This document shows, one piece after another, positions 46,831 through 57,174 of a stretch of 64,000 bases of DNA (its first letter is position 1; every line of letters starts with the position of its first letter). The DNA is from Sipunculus nudus (Eukaryota; Annelida; Sipuncula; Golfingiida; Sipunculidae), in contig CM049308.1 of assembly GCA_026874595.1 (NCBI GenBank), positions 581,001 through 645,000 of the forward strand, given 5' to 3'. The notes under the pieces were generated by a model. It ran no database searches. It had not been told where the DNA came from and saw only the letters and a list, made by a program, of their open reading frames with translations. A program made the translations under genes and the position numbers.

Positions 46831-49800
46831 GATACAAAAACAGCCCGTCTCTCGTTGACGGAAGAGGTAAAAATATCACTGCCATATACACGACGTCTCT
46901 CGTTGGCGGAAGAGGTGAAATATTACTGCCATATACACGCCGTCTCTCGTTGAAGGAAAAGGTGAAAATATTACTACCATATACACGCCGTCTCTCGTTG
47001 AAGGGAGAGGTGAAAATATTACTACCATATACACGCCGTCTCTCGTTGAAGGGAGAGGTGAATATATTACTACCATATACACGCCGTCTCTCGTTGAAGG
47101 AAGAGGTGAAAATATTAATACCATATATACGCCGTCTCTCGTTGAAGGAAGAGGTGAAAATATTACAGCCATATACACGCCGACTCTCTTGGACGAAAGA
47201 GGTGAAAATATTACTGCCATATATACGCCGTCTCTCGTTGACGAAAGAGGTGAAAATATTACGACCATAAACACCCAATCTCTCATTGACGAAAGAGGTG
47301 AAAATATTACAGCCATAAACACCCAATCTCTCGTTGACGAAAGAGGTGAAAATATTACAGACATATACACGCCGTCTCTCGCTGAAGGAAGAGGTGAAAA
47401 TGTTACTGCCATATACACCCCGTATATCGTTGACGAAAATGGTGAAAATATTACAGCCATATACACGCCGTTTCTCGTGGACGAAAGAGGTGAAAATATT
47501 ACAGCCATATATACGCCGTCTCTCGTGGACGAAAGAGGTGAAAATGTTACTGCCATATACATTCCGTCTCTCGTGGACGAAAGAGGTAAAAATGTTACTG
47601 CCATATACACGCCGTCTCTCATGGACAGATGAGGTGAAAATATTACAGCCATATACAAGCCATCTCTTGTTGACAGAAGAGGTGAAAAAATTACAGCCAT
47701 ATACACGCCGTCTCTCGTGGACGAAGGAGTTGAAAATGTTACTGCCATATACACACCGTCTCTCATGGACAGATGAGGTGAAAATATTACAGCCATATAC
47801 AAGCCATCTGTTGTTGACAGAAGAGGTGAAAAAATTACAGCCATATACACGCCGTCTCTCGTGGACGAAGGAGTTGAAAATGTTACTGCCATATACACGC
47901 CGTCTCTCATGGACAGATGAGGTGAAAATATTACAGCCATGTATACGCCATCTCTTGTTGACAGAAGAGGTGAAAATATTACAGCCATATACACGCCGTC
48001 TCTCGTGGACGAAAGAGGATAAAATATTACTGCAATATACACGCCGTCTCTTATTGACAAAAGAGGTTAAAGTATTACACCCATATATATGCCATCTCTC
48101 GTTGAAAGAAGAGATGAAAATATTACTGCCATACACAACCCGTCTCTCGTTGACGAAAGAGGTAATATTACAGCCATATACACGTCGTTTCTCTTTGACG
48201 AAAGAGGTGAAAATATTGCAGCCATATACACGCCGTCTCTGGTGGACGAAAGAGGTGAATATATTACTGCCATATATACGCCGTCTCTCGTTGACGAAAG
48301 AGGTGAAAATATTACAGCCATAAACACCCAATCTCTCATTGACGAAAGAGGTGAAAATATTACAGCCATAAACACCCAATCTCTCGTTGACGAAAGAGGT
48401 AAAAATATTACAGCCATATACACGTCGTTTCCCTTTGACGAAAGAGGTGAAAATATTACAGCCATATACACGCCGTCTCTCGTGGACGAAAGAGGTAAAA
48501 ATATTACAGCCATATACACGCCGTCTCTTGTTGACAGAAGAGGTGAAAATATTACAGCCATATACACGCCGTCTCTCGTGGACGAAAAAGGATAAAATAT
48601 TACTGCCATATACACGCCGTCTCTTATTGACAAAAGAGGTTAAAGTATTACACCCATATATATGCCATCTCTCGTTGAAAGAAGAGATGAAAATATTACT
48701 GCCATACACAACCCGTCTCTCGTTGACGAAAGAGGTAATATTACAGCCATATACACGTCGTTTCTCTTTGACGAAAGAGGTGAAAATATTGCAGCCATAT
48801 AAACGCCGTCTCTCGTGGACGAAAGAGGTGAATATATTACTGCCATATATACGCCGTCTCTCGTTGACGAAAGAGGTGAAAATATTACAGCCATAAACAC
48901 CCAATCTCTCATTGACGAAAGAGGTGAAAATATTACAGCCATAAACACCCAATCTCTCGTTGACGAAAGAGGTAAAAATATTACAGCCATATACACGTCG
49001 TTTCCCTTTGACGAAAGAGGTGAAAATATTACAGCCATATACACGCCGTCTCTCGTGGACGAAAGAGGTAAAAATATTACAGCCATATACACGTCGTTTC
49101 CCTTTGACGAAAGAGGTGAAAATATAACAGCCATATACACGCCGTCTCTCGTGGACGAAAGAGATGAAAATATTACTGTCATATACACGCCGTCTTTCGT
49201 TGACGAAAGAGGTGAAAATATTACAGTCATATACACGCCGTCTCTCGCTGAAGGAAGAGATGAAAATATTGCCCCCATATACACCCCGTATCTTGCGGAC
49301 GAAAGAGTTGCAAATATTACTTCCATATACACGCCGTCTCTCGTTGACAAAAGAGGTGAAAATATTACAGCCATATACACGCCGTCTCTCGTTGACGAAA
49401 GAGGTGAAAATATTGCTGCCATATACACGCCGTCTCTCGTTGACGAAAGAGGTAAAATATTACAGACATATACACGCCGTCTCGCTTAGATGAAAGAGGT
49501 GAAAATATTGCTGCCATATACACGCCGTCTCTCGTTGACGAAAGAGGTGAAAATATTGCTGCCATATACACGCCGTCTCTCGTTGACGAAAGAGGTGAAA
49601 ATATTACTGCTATATATACGATGACGAAAGAGGTGAAAATATTACAGCCATATACACGCCGTCTCTCGTTGACGAAAGAGGTGAAAATATTGCTGCCATA
49701 TACACGCCGTCTCTCGTTGACGAAAGAGGTGAAAATATTACAGCCATATTCTCGCCGTCTCTCGTTGACGAAAGAGGTAAAATGTTACAGACATATACAC

Positions 49801-50212
49801 GCCGTCTCGCGTTGATGAAAGAGGTGAAAATATTACTGCTATATATACGATGACGAAAGAGGTGAAAATATTACAGCCATATACACGTCGTCTCTCGTGG
49901 ATGAAAGAGGTGAAAATATTACTGCCATATATACGCCGTCTCTCGTTGACAAAAGAGGTGAAATATTACAGCCATATACGCCCAATCTCTCGTTGACGAA
50001 AGAGGTGAAAATATTACAGCCATATACACGCCATCTCTCGTTGACGAAAGAGGTGAAAATATAACAGCCGTATACACGCCGTCTCTCGTGGACGAAAGAG
50101 GTGAAAATATTACAGCCATATACACGCCGTCTCTTATTGACGAAAGAGGTGAAAGTATTACAGCCATATACACGCCATCTCTCGTTGAAAGAAGAGATCA
50201 AAATATTACCGC
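46831..50212. repeat. 48-bp minisatellite, expanded array (copy 2, ~70 units)
   Basis: The same unit as at 44310 expanded to about 3.4 kb. The left units are GAAGGAAGAGG type, like copy 1; most of the rest are GACGAAAGAGG type. Internal block duplications are visible: about 48067-48400 recurs near 48640-48970. The array ends against retroelement gag sequence near 50212. It produces open frames of 719, 394, 329 and 262 codons in different frames and strands; none resembles a known repeat protein. Confidence 0.96.
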
Positions 50213-50697
50213 CAGAAATTTAGAAATTGGGAAAAGCGCAAAGAACAGACCTACGTAGAGTTTGCTAGGACAAAAGAGCAGTTGTTTAATCGCTAGTTTA
50301 GTTCCAAAAATGTAATGAAAGATTATGACAATTTGCGCCAGTTGATTTTGCTTGTAGAATTTAAGCGCTGCATTAACGCAGATGTTAAAACTTTTCTTGA
50401 TGAGAAAAGTCCTGAAACACTTGACATTGCTGCTAAATTAGCTGATGATTATTCATTAATACACAAAATGTCCTTTACTAGCAAATCAAACCAGTCATTC
50501 ACAAACAACAATGTAAATCAGTATGGTCAAAAGAAGTTTAAGGCGCAGTCACCCAGTACTAGTAGTCCTGATAGTTCAACAGAGTCCATTGCTACACCTC
50601 AGTCCACGTCCACTGTGTCTGAACCCAACCAAGGCCAGTCCTTTCAAAGAAAATCTGTATTTATTGCAAAAAAGAAGGTCATCTAATATCTGACTGC
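50213..50697 (+). pseudogene. Ty3/gypsy-type gag remnant with zinc knuckle
   Basis: The frame WEKRKEQTYVEFARTKEQLF hits a TAG, then continues NLRQLILLVEFKRC and LDIAAKLADDYSLIHK, typical of the C-terminal capsid half of Ty3/gypsy Gag in which Glu-Phe-Lys-Arg-Cys precedes a helical Ala-Asp-rich tail. After a Ser/Thr-rich linker, a frame change at about 50650 gives the nucleocapsid knuckle CIYCKKEGHLISDC (CX2CX4HX4C, 50656-50697). The 5' part of gag and any 5' LTR are missing, cut off by the 48-bp array. Broken by one stop and one frameshift. Confidence 0.8.
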
Positions 50698-51156
50698 TGG
50701 TAACTTGCAAATAAACCAAAGGATAAACCTTCCGGTTTTGTTTCAAAATCTATGTATAGCATAGTACAAGAGCCAAGCTCTTTTCATGTAAATAAGGGGT
50801 ACAACTCCTTTGTTGACTCTAATAAAGAGTTCGATGCTACGGAGGCCAACGTGCCGTCTGACTCCAAAGAAGAATCCGTAGCTTGCGGGGAAAAAAAACT
50901 CATTTGATTCCTGCAAAGAATTTAAAAAGGCTAGGTCCTTTCAAGACTCCTGCGAGGAGTATCCACTAAATAAGGCTAAGTCCTTTTATGAGTCTTGCGA
51001 GAGTATTTTCAAAAGAGGCCAGGTTCTCTTAAGACAAACAGGAGTTTGTTTCTGCCGAGGAATATTCCTCTCTTGACTCCCATGGGGAGATTGATTGTAA
51101 TAAGGATGTAGATTCCTTTAATGACTCAGGAAAAGAGTTTATGACTGACACTAACA
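50698..51156 (+). other. Linker between gag and protease of the retroelement
   Basis: Reads as a degenerate acidic, Ser-rich linker with repeated phrases such as CTAGGTCCTTTCAAGACTCC and CTAAGTCCTTTTATGAGTCT. Stops and frameshifts interrupt all frames. Confidence 0.5.
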
Positions 51157-51480
51157 GTGTTATTTGAGCCATTCATACATAATGGTTTTGTATCACTTTC
51201 AAGTAATTTTTCAGATTATACCCCTATTAGAATTTTTAGGGACACTGGTTCAGGCCAAATTCTCATGTTAGCAAACAATTTGCCATTTTCTAATAGGTCT
51301 TTTACTGATGCACATGCACTTGTTAATGGTGTGTTTTAAGAAAAGCACACTTCAGTTCCGATTCACAGTATACATTTAAAATCAGATTATATTTCTGGGA
51401 ATATTACTGTGGGTATAAGAACTACTTTACCCTTAAAGGGAATTCAGTTGCTGCTAGGCAATGATGTACAAAGTACGGCC
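51157..51480 (+). pseudogene. Retroelement aspartic protease remnant
   Basis: The frame IRIFRDTGSGQILML carries the catalytic Asp-Thr-Gly (51241-51249), and downstream LPLKGIQLLLGNDV matches the Leu-Leu-Gly-Asn-Asp end of retropepsins. Interrupted by a stop at 51339. Lies after gag and directly before an integrase-type region, with no space for reverse transcriptase. Confidence 0.75.
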
Positions 51481-51599
51481 TGTACCAATATTGACAGAAA
51501 AGCCGTCACTTGATCAGGACACTGATTCTGAAAGTCAAGAAATTCCTGGTTTGTATCCTTCATGTGCTGTAACTAGAGGATAATGGTCCAGATAATAAC

Positions 51600-52722
51600 A
51601 CTCTGGGAGTCACTAGTGACTCGTCTAACGACTCACCCGTACAGGATGTAGCATTTTTAAGGTCAGAACTTATCGCGGAACAGTATAAGGACTCTGATAT
51701 TTCATGTTTGTTTCCCAGGGCAGTTTCTAAATATGAACTGTCACAGAACCAAGTTTGTTTCTATGTTAAAAATGGTGTGTTTATGCGTAAATGGCGACAA
51801 CCCGATGTATGTGCTGATGATGAGTGGGCCATCAAACATCAAATAGTAATCCCAAAAGTAAATTAAATTCTAAGCATGGCACATGAGGCTTCTTTGTCTA
51901 GACATTTAGGTATAAATAAAACTTATCTTATTTCTATTAGCCTTACCTCAGGACAGATGTTGTAAAATATTGTAAATCATGCCATACAAGCAAGATGTTA
52001 GGAAAGCCCAATCAGAATCCTCATAAAGCCCCACATAGGCCTATTCCAGCTTTCGAGAAATCATTTAGTTGGATTACTGTTGATTGTGTTGGACCACTGC
52101 CAAAAACAAAGACATGAATACTTGCTGACAATTATATGCGCATCTACCAGGTTTCCTGAGGCAATACTATTACACAAAATTAATGCCAAAAGTATTGTCA
52201 TGGCTCTGACCAAGTTTTTTTTACATCTTTTGGATTACAAAAATCCGTCCAGTCTGGCTTATTCCAATAAGTTATGCTTGAGCTAGGTATAAAACAGTAC
52301 AGCTCTTCGCCATACCATCCTGAAAGTCAGGGCGTCCTCGAGCGTTTTCACCAGACATTAAAAACCATGATTAGGACCTATTGCTATGACACACAGAAAG
52401 ACTGGATGAAGGAATCCACCTATTGCTGTTTGCTGTCATAGAATCATTTCAAGAGTCCTTGGGTTTCAGTCCCTTTGAACTGGTTTTTAGACACTCAGTT
52501 CGCGGTCCATTAAAACTGCTTAAAGAAAACCTCTTGCGTGAAAATCCTGATTCTCTTAGTTTATTGCAGTATGTCTCAGACTTTCGCAATAAACCACACA
52601 ATGCTTGTGAGATTGCAAAGTCAAATCTAAAATCTGTACAAAGTAAAATGAAAACAAAGTATGACAAGCACATTTTAAGTAGGACGTTTGAGCCTCCAAA
52701 AATATTAGTTCTTGCATTGTAG
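51600..52722 (+). pseudogene. Retroelement integrase remnant
   Basis: Pieces in different frames show the HHCC zinc domain (His at 51882 and 51903; Cys-X2-Cys at 51971-51982) and the first catalytic Asp in TVDCVGPLP (52082-52084). The glutamate region YHPESQGVLERFHQ has its Glu at 52340-52342. The segment that should carry the second catalytic Asp has been lost by a small deletion near 52250. The C-terminal part ends mid-domain at about 52720, directly against the LTR. No reverse transcriptase or RNase H is found either side. Confidence 0.8.
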
Positions 52723-52724
52723 TA

Positions 52725-53284
52725 TGTTACAAATGTCTCTTTTATTGTGTGAAGCAGTCTTGCATGTGTCTGTGTATCGCTAGCATAGTCCGTTGCCATG
52801 GGAGACGCCCGAGCCGGACCGGCCCACGTGTGGGGTCTGACGTGTAGAAACGCAGCTTTGTTCTGGTCTTTCTTTTGGCGTGTGTATTATGTATTGTTGG
52901 GTTCTTTTGGCTTTATCGGGAAATGGAAAGTTCTCGGCGTGAGGTGAAAAGTTATAAATAAGGGGCTGTGTTTAGAACCAAGTGGAGATGAGAGAGAAAT
53001 TTTCCAGCGTACACGGAAGAGTGTGAATCAGTTTGTGGGCCTTTCCGATAATTGCAGCAGTTATAGATCTTTTTTCGAATTTGTCACGGATTTTAATTAG
53101 TCTTCAGTTTGCTTTTGGGTGGTATCCAGGTACTGTACACATCATTTATTAAACTGTAAAATTGTATTGATTTAGTGAATTGTATTGTTAGGGTTGTTTT
53201 AAGAATAAATTATAATTATTTGTTAACAAAACACCACTGACTTTAATTCATTCCCCTGGACATTTCACGCTGCCTAGTGTTACA
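52725..53284 (+). mobile_element. 3' LTR of the retroelement (560 bp)
   Basis: Starts TGTTACAAATG and ends AGTGTTACA, so it has TG...CA ends with short imperfect inverted repeats. It contains a TATA box (TATAAATA, 52953-52960) and a polyadenylation signal (AATAAA, 53204-53209) in the proper order. There is no polypurine tract before it, as expected if a deletion removed the sequence between integrase and LTR. With no 5' LTR in the window, target-site duplication cannot be tested. Confidence 0.75.
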
Positions 53285-53398
53285 GAATCTGATTTTTTTT
53301 CATCTCCATAACCAAATTGATGCTCGTCAAAACTACGTGATCTGTTGATATTAGGTTCCGTAACAAGAATGAAATCAATGTAACTTTTATATTTTCAG

Positions 53399-53472
53399 CA
53401 TCACAGTCAGAAACGTCACCTGCCTGGCGAATGAATACTCTCTCTCACCATGACAACGTGGGCAAGACACGC
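53399..53472 (+). CDS. Carbohydrate sulfotransferase, exon 2 (stem, tentative)
   Basis: Acceptor TATTTTCAG at 53398, donor CGC|GTAAGA at 53473. Of the three frames two contain stops; the open one needs two leading bases to complete a codon, matching the phase of exon 1. It encodes ASQSETSPAWRMNTLSHHDN and a few more residues: polar, Ser/Thr-rich, fitting a lumenal stem. The assignment rests on splice sites and phase, not on homology. Confidence 0.5.
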
Positions 53473-53910
53473 GTAAGATTTTGCTTATTGCACCAGTTAT
53501 CTCTTACTGTTGAGATAATGTCTTCTCCGCATTCTGTTCTGTTCAGAGAAACAAAGGTTATAAGTGTACATTGAAAGTCTCCTCGATAGAGCGTATACCC
53601 CCGCCTAGCCGATCCTGTTGGGCCCGCCCGTTTATCCGAATCCGAGCAAATATACACTGGGATATACTTTGGTCCATATCCCATCCCTAAAAAATTTCTT
53701 GGAAATAGTTCCTGCTTAAATAAAACATGAGTAAGAACGATACCTCTTTGGCGAAGGTAACCAGATGATGGATATTCATGGAAAGTGTTTGATTTTATTC
53801 GGAGCATCCTCAGGAAACAGTAGATTTTAAAAACAATTGATTGTTTAGAATTTTCCTAACATGGATAACTTCTTACTTGACGTGTATATATGAGGTTTGA
53901 TTGATTTCAG
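53473..53910 (+). other. Sulfotransferase intron 2
   Basis: 438-bp GT-AG intron ending TTGATTTCAG. An antisense open frame here (53445-53807) has no recognisable features. Confidence 0.5.
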
Positions 53911-53973
53911 AACCTTCAGAGGGCGATTCTGGATTCTGGTGACCCAATGGAAGGTTTACCACCCATACCACCA
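53911..53973 (+). CDS. Carbohydrate sulfotransferase, exon 3 (stem, tentative)
   Basis: Acceptor TTGATTTCAG, 21 codons NLQRAILDSGDPMEGLPPIP and one more Pro. Donor CCA|GTACGG is weak. The neighbouring GTACAA five bases on would break the frame into exon 4, so the weaker site was chosen. Proline-rich stem character. Low certainty. Confidence 0.4.
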
Positions 53974-53999
53974 GTACGGTACAAACTACTCTATTAATG

Positions 54000-54053
<54 letters not shown>

Positions 54054-54321
54054 TACTGTATTTTACAGCATTAAAGGGATTACCATGATAAATGCAATGC
54101 TTGATTTTGCTTGTACCTCCTATAAAAATCTCTAATAAATCTCCATTTATTTGGGCAGTCACTTGGTAAAATATAGTCAGTTTCAAGGAGTATCATACAA
54201 ACTATCATTTACTCTCTTCACATTAATATTGATTAAGTAATAAAGACAATCCATGAAACATGAATACCAAACTACTAGGCATCTTACCATACCTGTATTT
54301 TCCTAACAATATTTTTTAAAG
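53974..54321 (+). other. Sulfotransferase intron 3 with (TAA)n microsatellite
   Basis: 348-bp intron ending ATTTTTTAAAG. It has a pure AAT/TAA trinucleotide run at 54002-54053. Confidence 0.55.
54002..54053. repeat. (TAA)n microsatellite
   Basis: About 17 perfect trinucleotide units. Confidence 0.97.
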
Positions 54322-54674
54322 CTGGATTTGAGAGAACAGCCCGGGGCCCCACAAATGAACGTCCATGTAGTAAACAACGAAGCCGCCGTCCCTGCGGACG
54401 ATGGCGTTCAACAGGAAGCAGACGTCCAACCGGAAGAAAACAGCCAAACCTGGATAGAAAGTCCGCTTGCAAAGATACAGAAGAAACCCCGGGTACCAGT
54501 GCTTTTGTTTACGTACATGCGCGGTGGGTCATCTTTTGTCGGCCAGCTGTTCCGGCAAAATCCCCGCGCCGGCTACTTCTACGAGATTGAGGATGGCTTT
54601 TATAACGCCCTCTATGATCTCCCCTACGTCATCACACCACTGGATTTGACTCATTTTTATAACCTCACTATAAG
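54322..54674 (+). CDS. Carbohydrate sulfotransferase, exon 4 (PAPS-binding P-loop)
   Basis: A 353-bp exon beginning in phase 0 and leaving AG of an Arg codon at ATAAG|GTAATG. The first ~55 codons are an acidic, low-complexity stem. Then VPVLLFTYMRGGSSFVGQLF is the 5'-phosphosulfate-binding loop of Golgi carbohydrate sulfotransferases (key R-x-G-S-S-F at 54520-54537, about residue 159), where CHST1/CHST3 have RTGSSFVG. It is followed by YEIEDGFYNALYDL, equivalent to the FEPL region in vertebrates. The family transfers sulfate from PAPS to C6 of Gal, GlcNAc or GalNAc in the Golgi lumen; which sugar is used cannot be told. Confidence 0.9.
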
Positions 54675-55036
54675 GTAATGGATGTGGTAAAACGGCAAAA
54701 AAAAATTTAAACCCTGCGACCCTCCGGTTTCTTGTAAAAATGAAATGGCAGTTTATACCGTCTGGGTCAAAATATCTCCTTTATCTTCACTGTAGGATCC
54801 AAGTACCTAAACGGGGAAATGTCATTTTTCCTCTGTGCAGTAATCATGCTTTTTTATCAGTCAAGTATACAATCATATAATTGAAAGTCTGTAGGTTAAA
54901 GCTTGCATTATCTATATGAATTCACTATACGAACATATAATATACATATAATAATGTTCTGACAAAATAGGTAGAAATATTCTGTGATCGGACGATTAAG
55001 TATCGTTTTAATGTAATAATCTGGTTTTATCCCCAG
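54675..55036 (+). other. Sulfotransferase intron 4
   Basis: 362-bp GT-AG intron (GTAATG ... TTATCCCCAG); nothing else seen. Confidence 0.85.
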
Positions 55037-55943
55037 AGAGTACCCTGAAGCCGAGAAGCAGTATTTGAGCGAGGCGATCTACGGTATGCTGACGTGCGAC
55101 TTCCGGCACGTGCCGGCTGAAGCCATGGTACACCCGTTCTTTTACGCGCGTGGTCAAAGCAGCTTCACTCGATATGGAGGTTGTATCTCCAGACGAATTG
55201 GACGAAATGGCGCCAAAAAGTGCAAGGGGGTGCAACCGGAATGTCTTAAACCGGAGGGCAGAGCGAAAAGACGCTGTTATCTCCATGGTAATGAGACTTT
55301 ACATACCGCTATCCCTAATCCACATGCGCCTCCGTGCGTCGAATCCTTTCAAAATGCGACGAAAGCTTGCTCTCATCTCATGGAAACTGGTTGCGGTTCA
55401 AAAGAAATAACTGTTCTTAAAAGCGTCAGGATTCGCATGGATATTGTAGAAACACTGCTACACAATCACCCAGATGTTAAAGTCATCCATTATCTCAGAG
55501 ATCCTCGAGCAATTGTCGTTTCCAGAAAAAAACTAAAGCTCTTGTCAACCATTACAGGTCAGAAGGAAGAAATAGAAGCTAAACTTCTTTGTGAAGACAT
55601 TGTACGTGATTTAATAATCAGTAAAAATATTCAGGCCTCTCATCCGGGTTCAGTTTTAACTGTGTTTTATGAACAGTTCTCGAAAGACCCGGCAGATGTC
55701 GCTAAGAAAATATATTCCCATATTGGGGTTGAAATGGCCGAAAAAGTCGGAGAATGGCTGGACGCCAGCACACATGCAAACAAAGATGGCGGGGTCTTTC
55801 AGACTTTTAGAAAAAATTCCACTGAGACTGCAATGAGCTGGGAAAAGCACTTATCTTATGGAATGATGAAGAGAATAACAAAGTTTTGTGGCACAGCGCT
55901 AAAAATGATGGGACCAGAATACTCAGATCTATTTCAAGTCTGA
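55037..55943 (+). CDS. Carbohydrate sulfotransferase, terminal exon (3'-phosphate-binding motif)
   Basis: A 907-bp last exon; stop TGA at 55941-55943. It completes an Arg codon and continues EYPEAEKQYLSEAIYG. The 3'-phosphate-binding motif is YLRDPRAIVVSRKKL (Arg at 55497 to Ser at 55521-55523, about residues 364-372). A Cys-rich insert (about 55170-55400) precedes it, and sequons NET, NAT and NST are present. The C-terminal VFYEQFSKDPADVAKKIYSH and SWEKHLSY segments match the RYEDLARNP and EKWRFRLS regions of CHST1. With exons 1-4 the model is 1,536 bases, 511 residues, a normal length for the family. Exon 5 alone is very secure. Confidence 0.93.
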
Positions 55944-55955
55944 GCACTTTATGGT

Positions 55956-55961
55956 AATAAA
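55956..55961 (+). promoter_or_regulatory. Polyadenylation signal AATAAA for the sulfotransferase gene
   Basis: Only about a dozen bases after the stop codon, in GGTAATAAAGATT. If used, the 3' UTR would be very short. Confidence 0.55.
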
Positions 55962-56056
55962 GATTTCTAAGGATGAATAGTTTGGGTGTCTAAGGGATAC
56001 CTTGTTACAACAACAAATTATTGTATGTATCAATTGATTGATTGATTGTTTGATTG

Positions 56057-56099
56057 AGAGAGAGAGAGTGAGAGAGAGAGAGAAAAAAAGAGAGAGAGA
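56057..56099. repeat. (GA)n microsatellite
   Basis: Interrupted GA run with a short A stretch in the middle. Confidence 0.9.
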
Positions 56100-56452
56100 T
56101 GGAAGAGACTGAGAGAGCTTGAAGTTTCAAGCAGCCCTTGCTTTCCATAATCAGTGGCCAACCCGATGAGCTGCAATATCTATCATTTTATATATTTATT
56201 TTCCCAGTTTTTTTTTGTGTGATTTTTTAATCATTCTTTTTTTCAAGATTTCTTTTTTATTAGTCAACAACTAGATTTAAGGTGACATTAAATGAACAGC
56301 TGTGTGAATTGTTCTGCTAGGATATAGAATCCAAAATTCTCTATAATGAGGGAGGGAGTCTTTTCGTTATTGCACTTGGGTCATAGCACCGAGAACCCTG
56401 GGTTGGGTTCGACCTTGTACAATCTCACGGCTCCTCTGCTGATATCGGTACT

Positions 56453-56510
56453 CGAACTCACGATCTGTGGTCTGCCGAGTCTTGTGTGCTGCCGAGCCCA
56501 CAGAAGCCGG
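56453..56510 (-). repeat. tRNA-derived SINE head, tentative
   Basis: Read on the minus strand, TGTGGGCTCGGCAGCACACA is reminiscent of a tRNA A box and GATCGTGAGTTCGAGTACC fits the B box (GGTTCGANTCC type), about 30 bases apart. No full cloverleaf is evident, so this is more likely a decayed SINE than a working tRNA gene. Confidence 0.4.
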
Positions 56511-56798
56511 TAAAAAGTTTCAACAGATCAGTTATTTTACCCCGAGCTTTACATTTTAAAGATAATATTTTGCAAATTATAAATAAGCCTTTTGGCCATT
56601 GACATCAACATGTTGAAAACGATTGAAATTTTATATCCTAAGAAATAAAAATACATAAATGTATTATACATGTATTAAATATTGTAACCCTCTACAGTTT
56701 TACTAAATTATGCCAAAACAATCACTATGGATGCAACACGGTGTTAACACGGTGATGCCCGGTGTTTACACGGCGATTCAGTAGATAACACGGATGAC

Positions 56799-56946
56799 TC
56801 CGGAACGATGCTCCGGGATTATCCGTGTTGCTATCCGTAAATATATAAAAGCCCCATTTACGATATCGCGCTGATGTCCCCGGAACACCATGGATTAAGG
56901 TCCGGGGTAATCCCTGTTGCTATCCGTGAATGTGTGAAAGGGGCTT
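56799..56946. repeat. Diverged direct repeat with AGCCCC/GGGGCT ends
   Basis: CTCCGGAACGATGCTCCGGG ... CTATCCGTAAAT at 56799-56855 resembles CCCCGGAACACC ... CTATCCGTGAAT at 56878-56946. AAAGCCCCATTTAC (56847) and GTGAAAGGGGCTTA (near 56935) are inverted relative to each other. Probably small-element debris. Confidence 0.5.
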
Positions 56947-57174
56947 AAAAATGCAGATTTCTAATTCAGATGAACAGGTTACTACAAACATTAAGAGCAT
57001 TAAACACAATAATATGCAAGGGACACCTCTATTTTTATTACAAGTAAAAAGTAAAAGTATAATGCATGATATATTATTCAAATAACTGTTGCGCAAAACT
57101 AACGTTTCTATGGAGAACTTCCATTTATTGTAAACTATACATGTAACTGACATACAATGTTCCCGGATCTCCAG

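Larger units (their letters stand above)
55962..57174. other. Region downstream of sulfotransferase gene
   Basis: Holds a GA microsatellite (56057-56099), a tRNA-like SINE head on the minus strand (56453-56510) and a G+C-rich direct repeat with CCGTGTTGCTATCCGTAAAT (56799-56855 and 56878-56946). No gene seen. Confidence 0.55.

Noticed and set aside
46793-48952. 719-codon minus-strand open frame of 16-residue repeats
   Set aside because: The 48-bp unit is a multiple of three and contains no stop in several frames; other long frames overlap it on both strands. There is no start context, domain or splice support.
50213-53284. Retrovirus with envelope gene
   Set aside because: No envelope-like frame is present; gag, protease and integrase remnants with a single LTR fit a Ty3/gypsy retrotransposon, and every domain is interrupted.
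53979-53980. Alternative donor for sulfotransferase exon 3
   Set aside because: Would leave two bases and force a stop codon shortly after the start of the P-loop exon.
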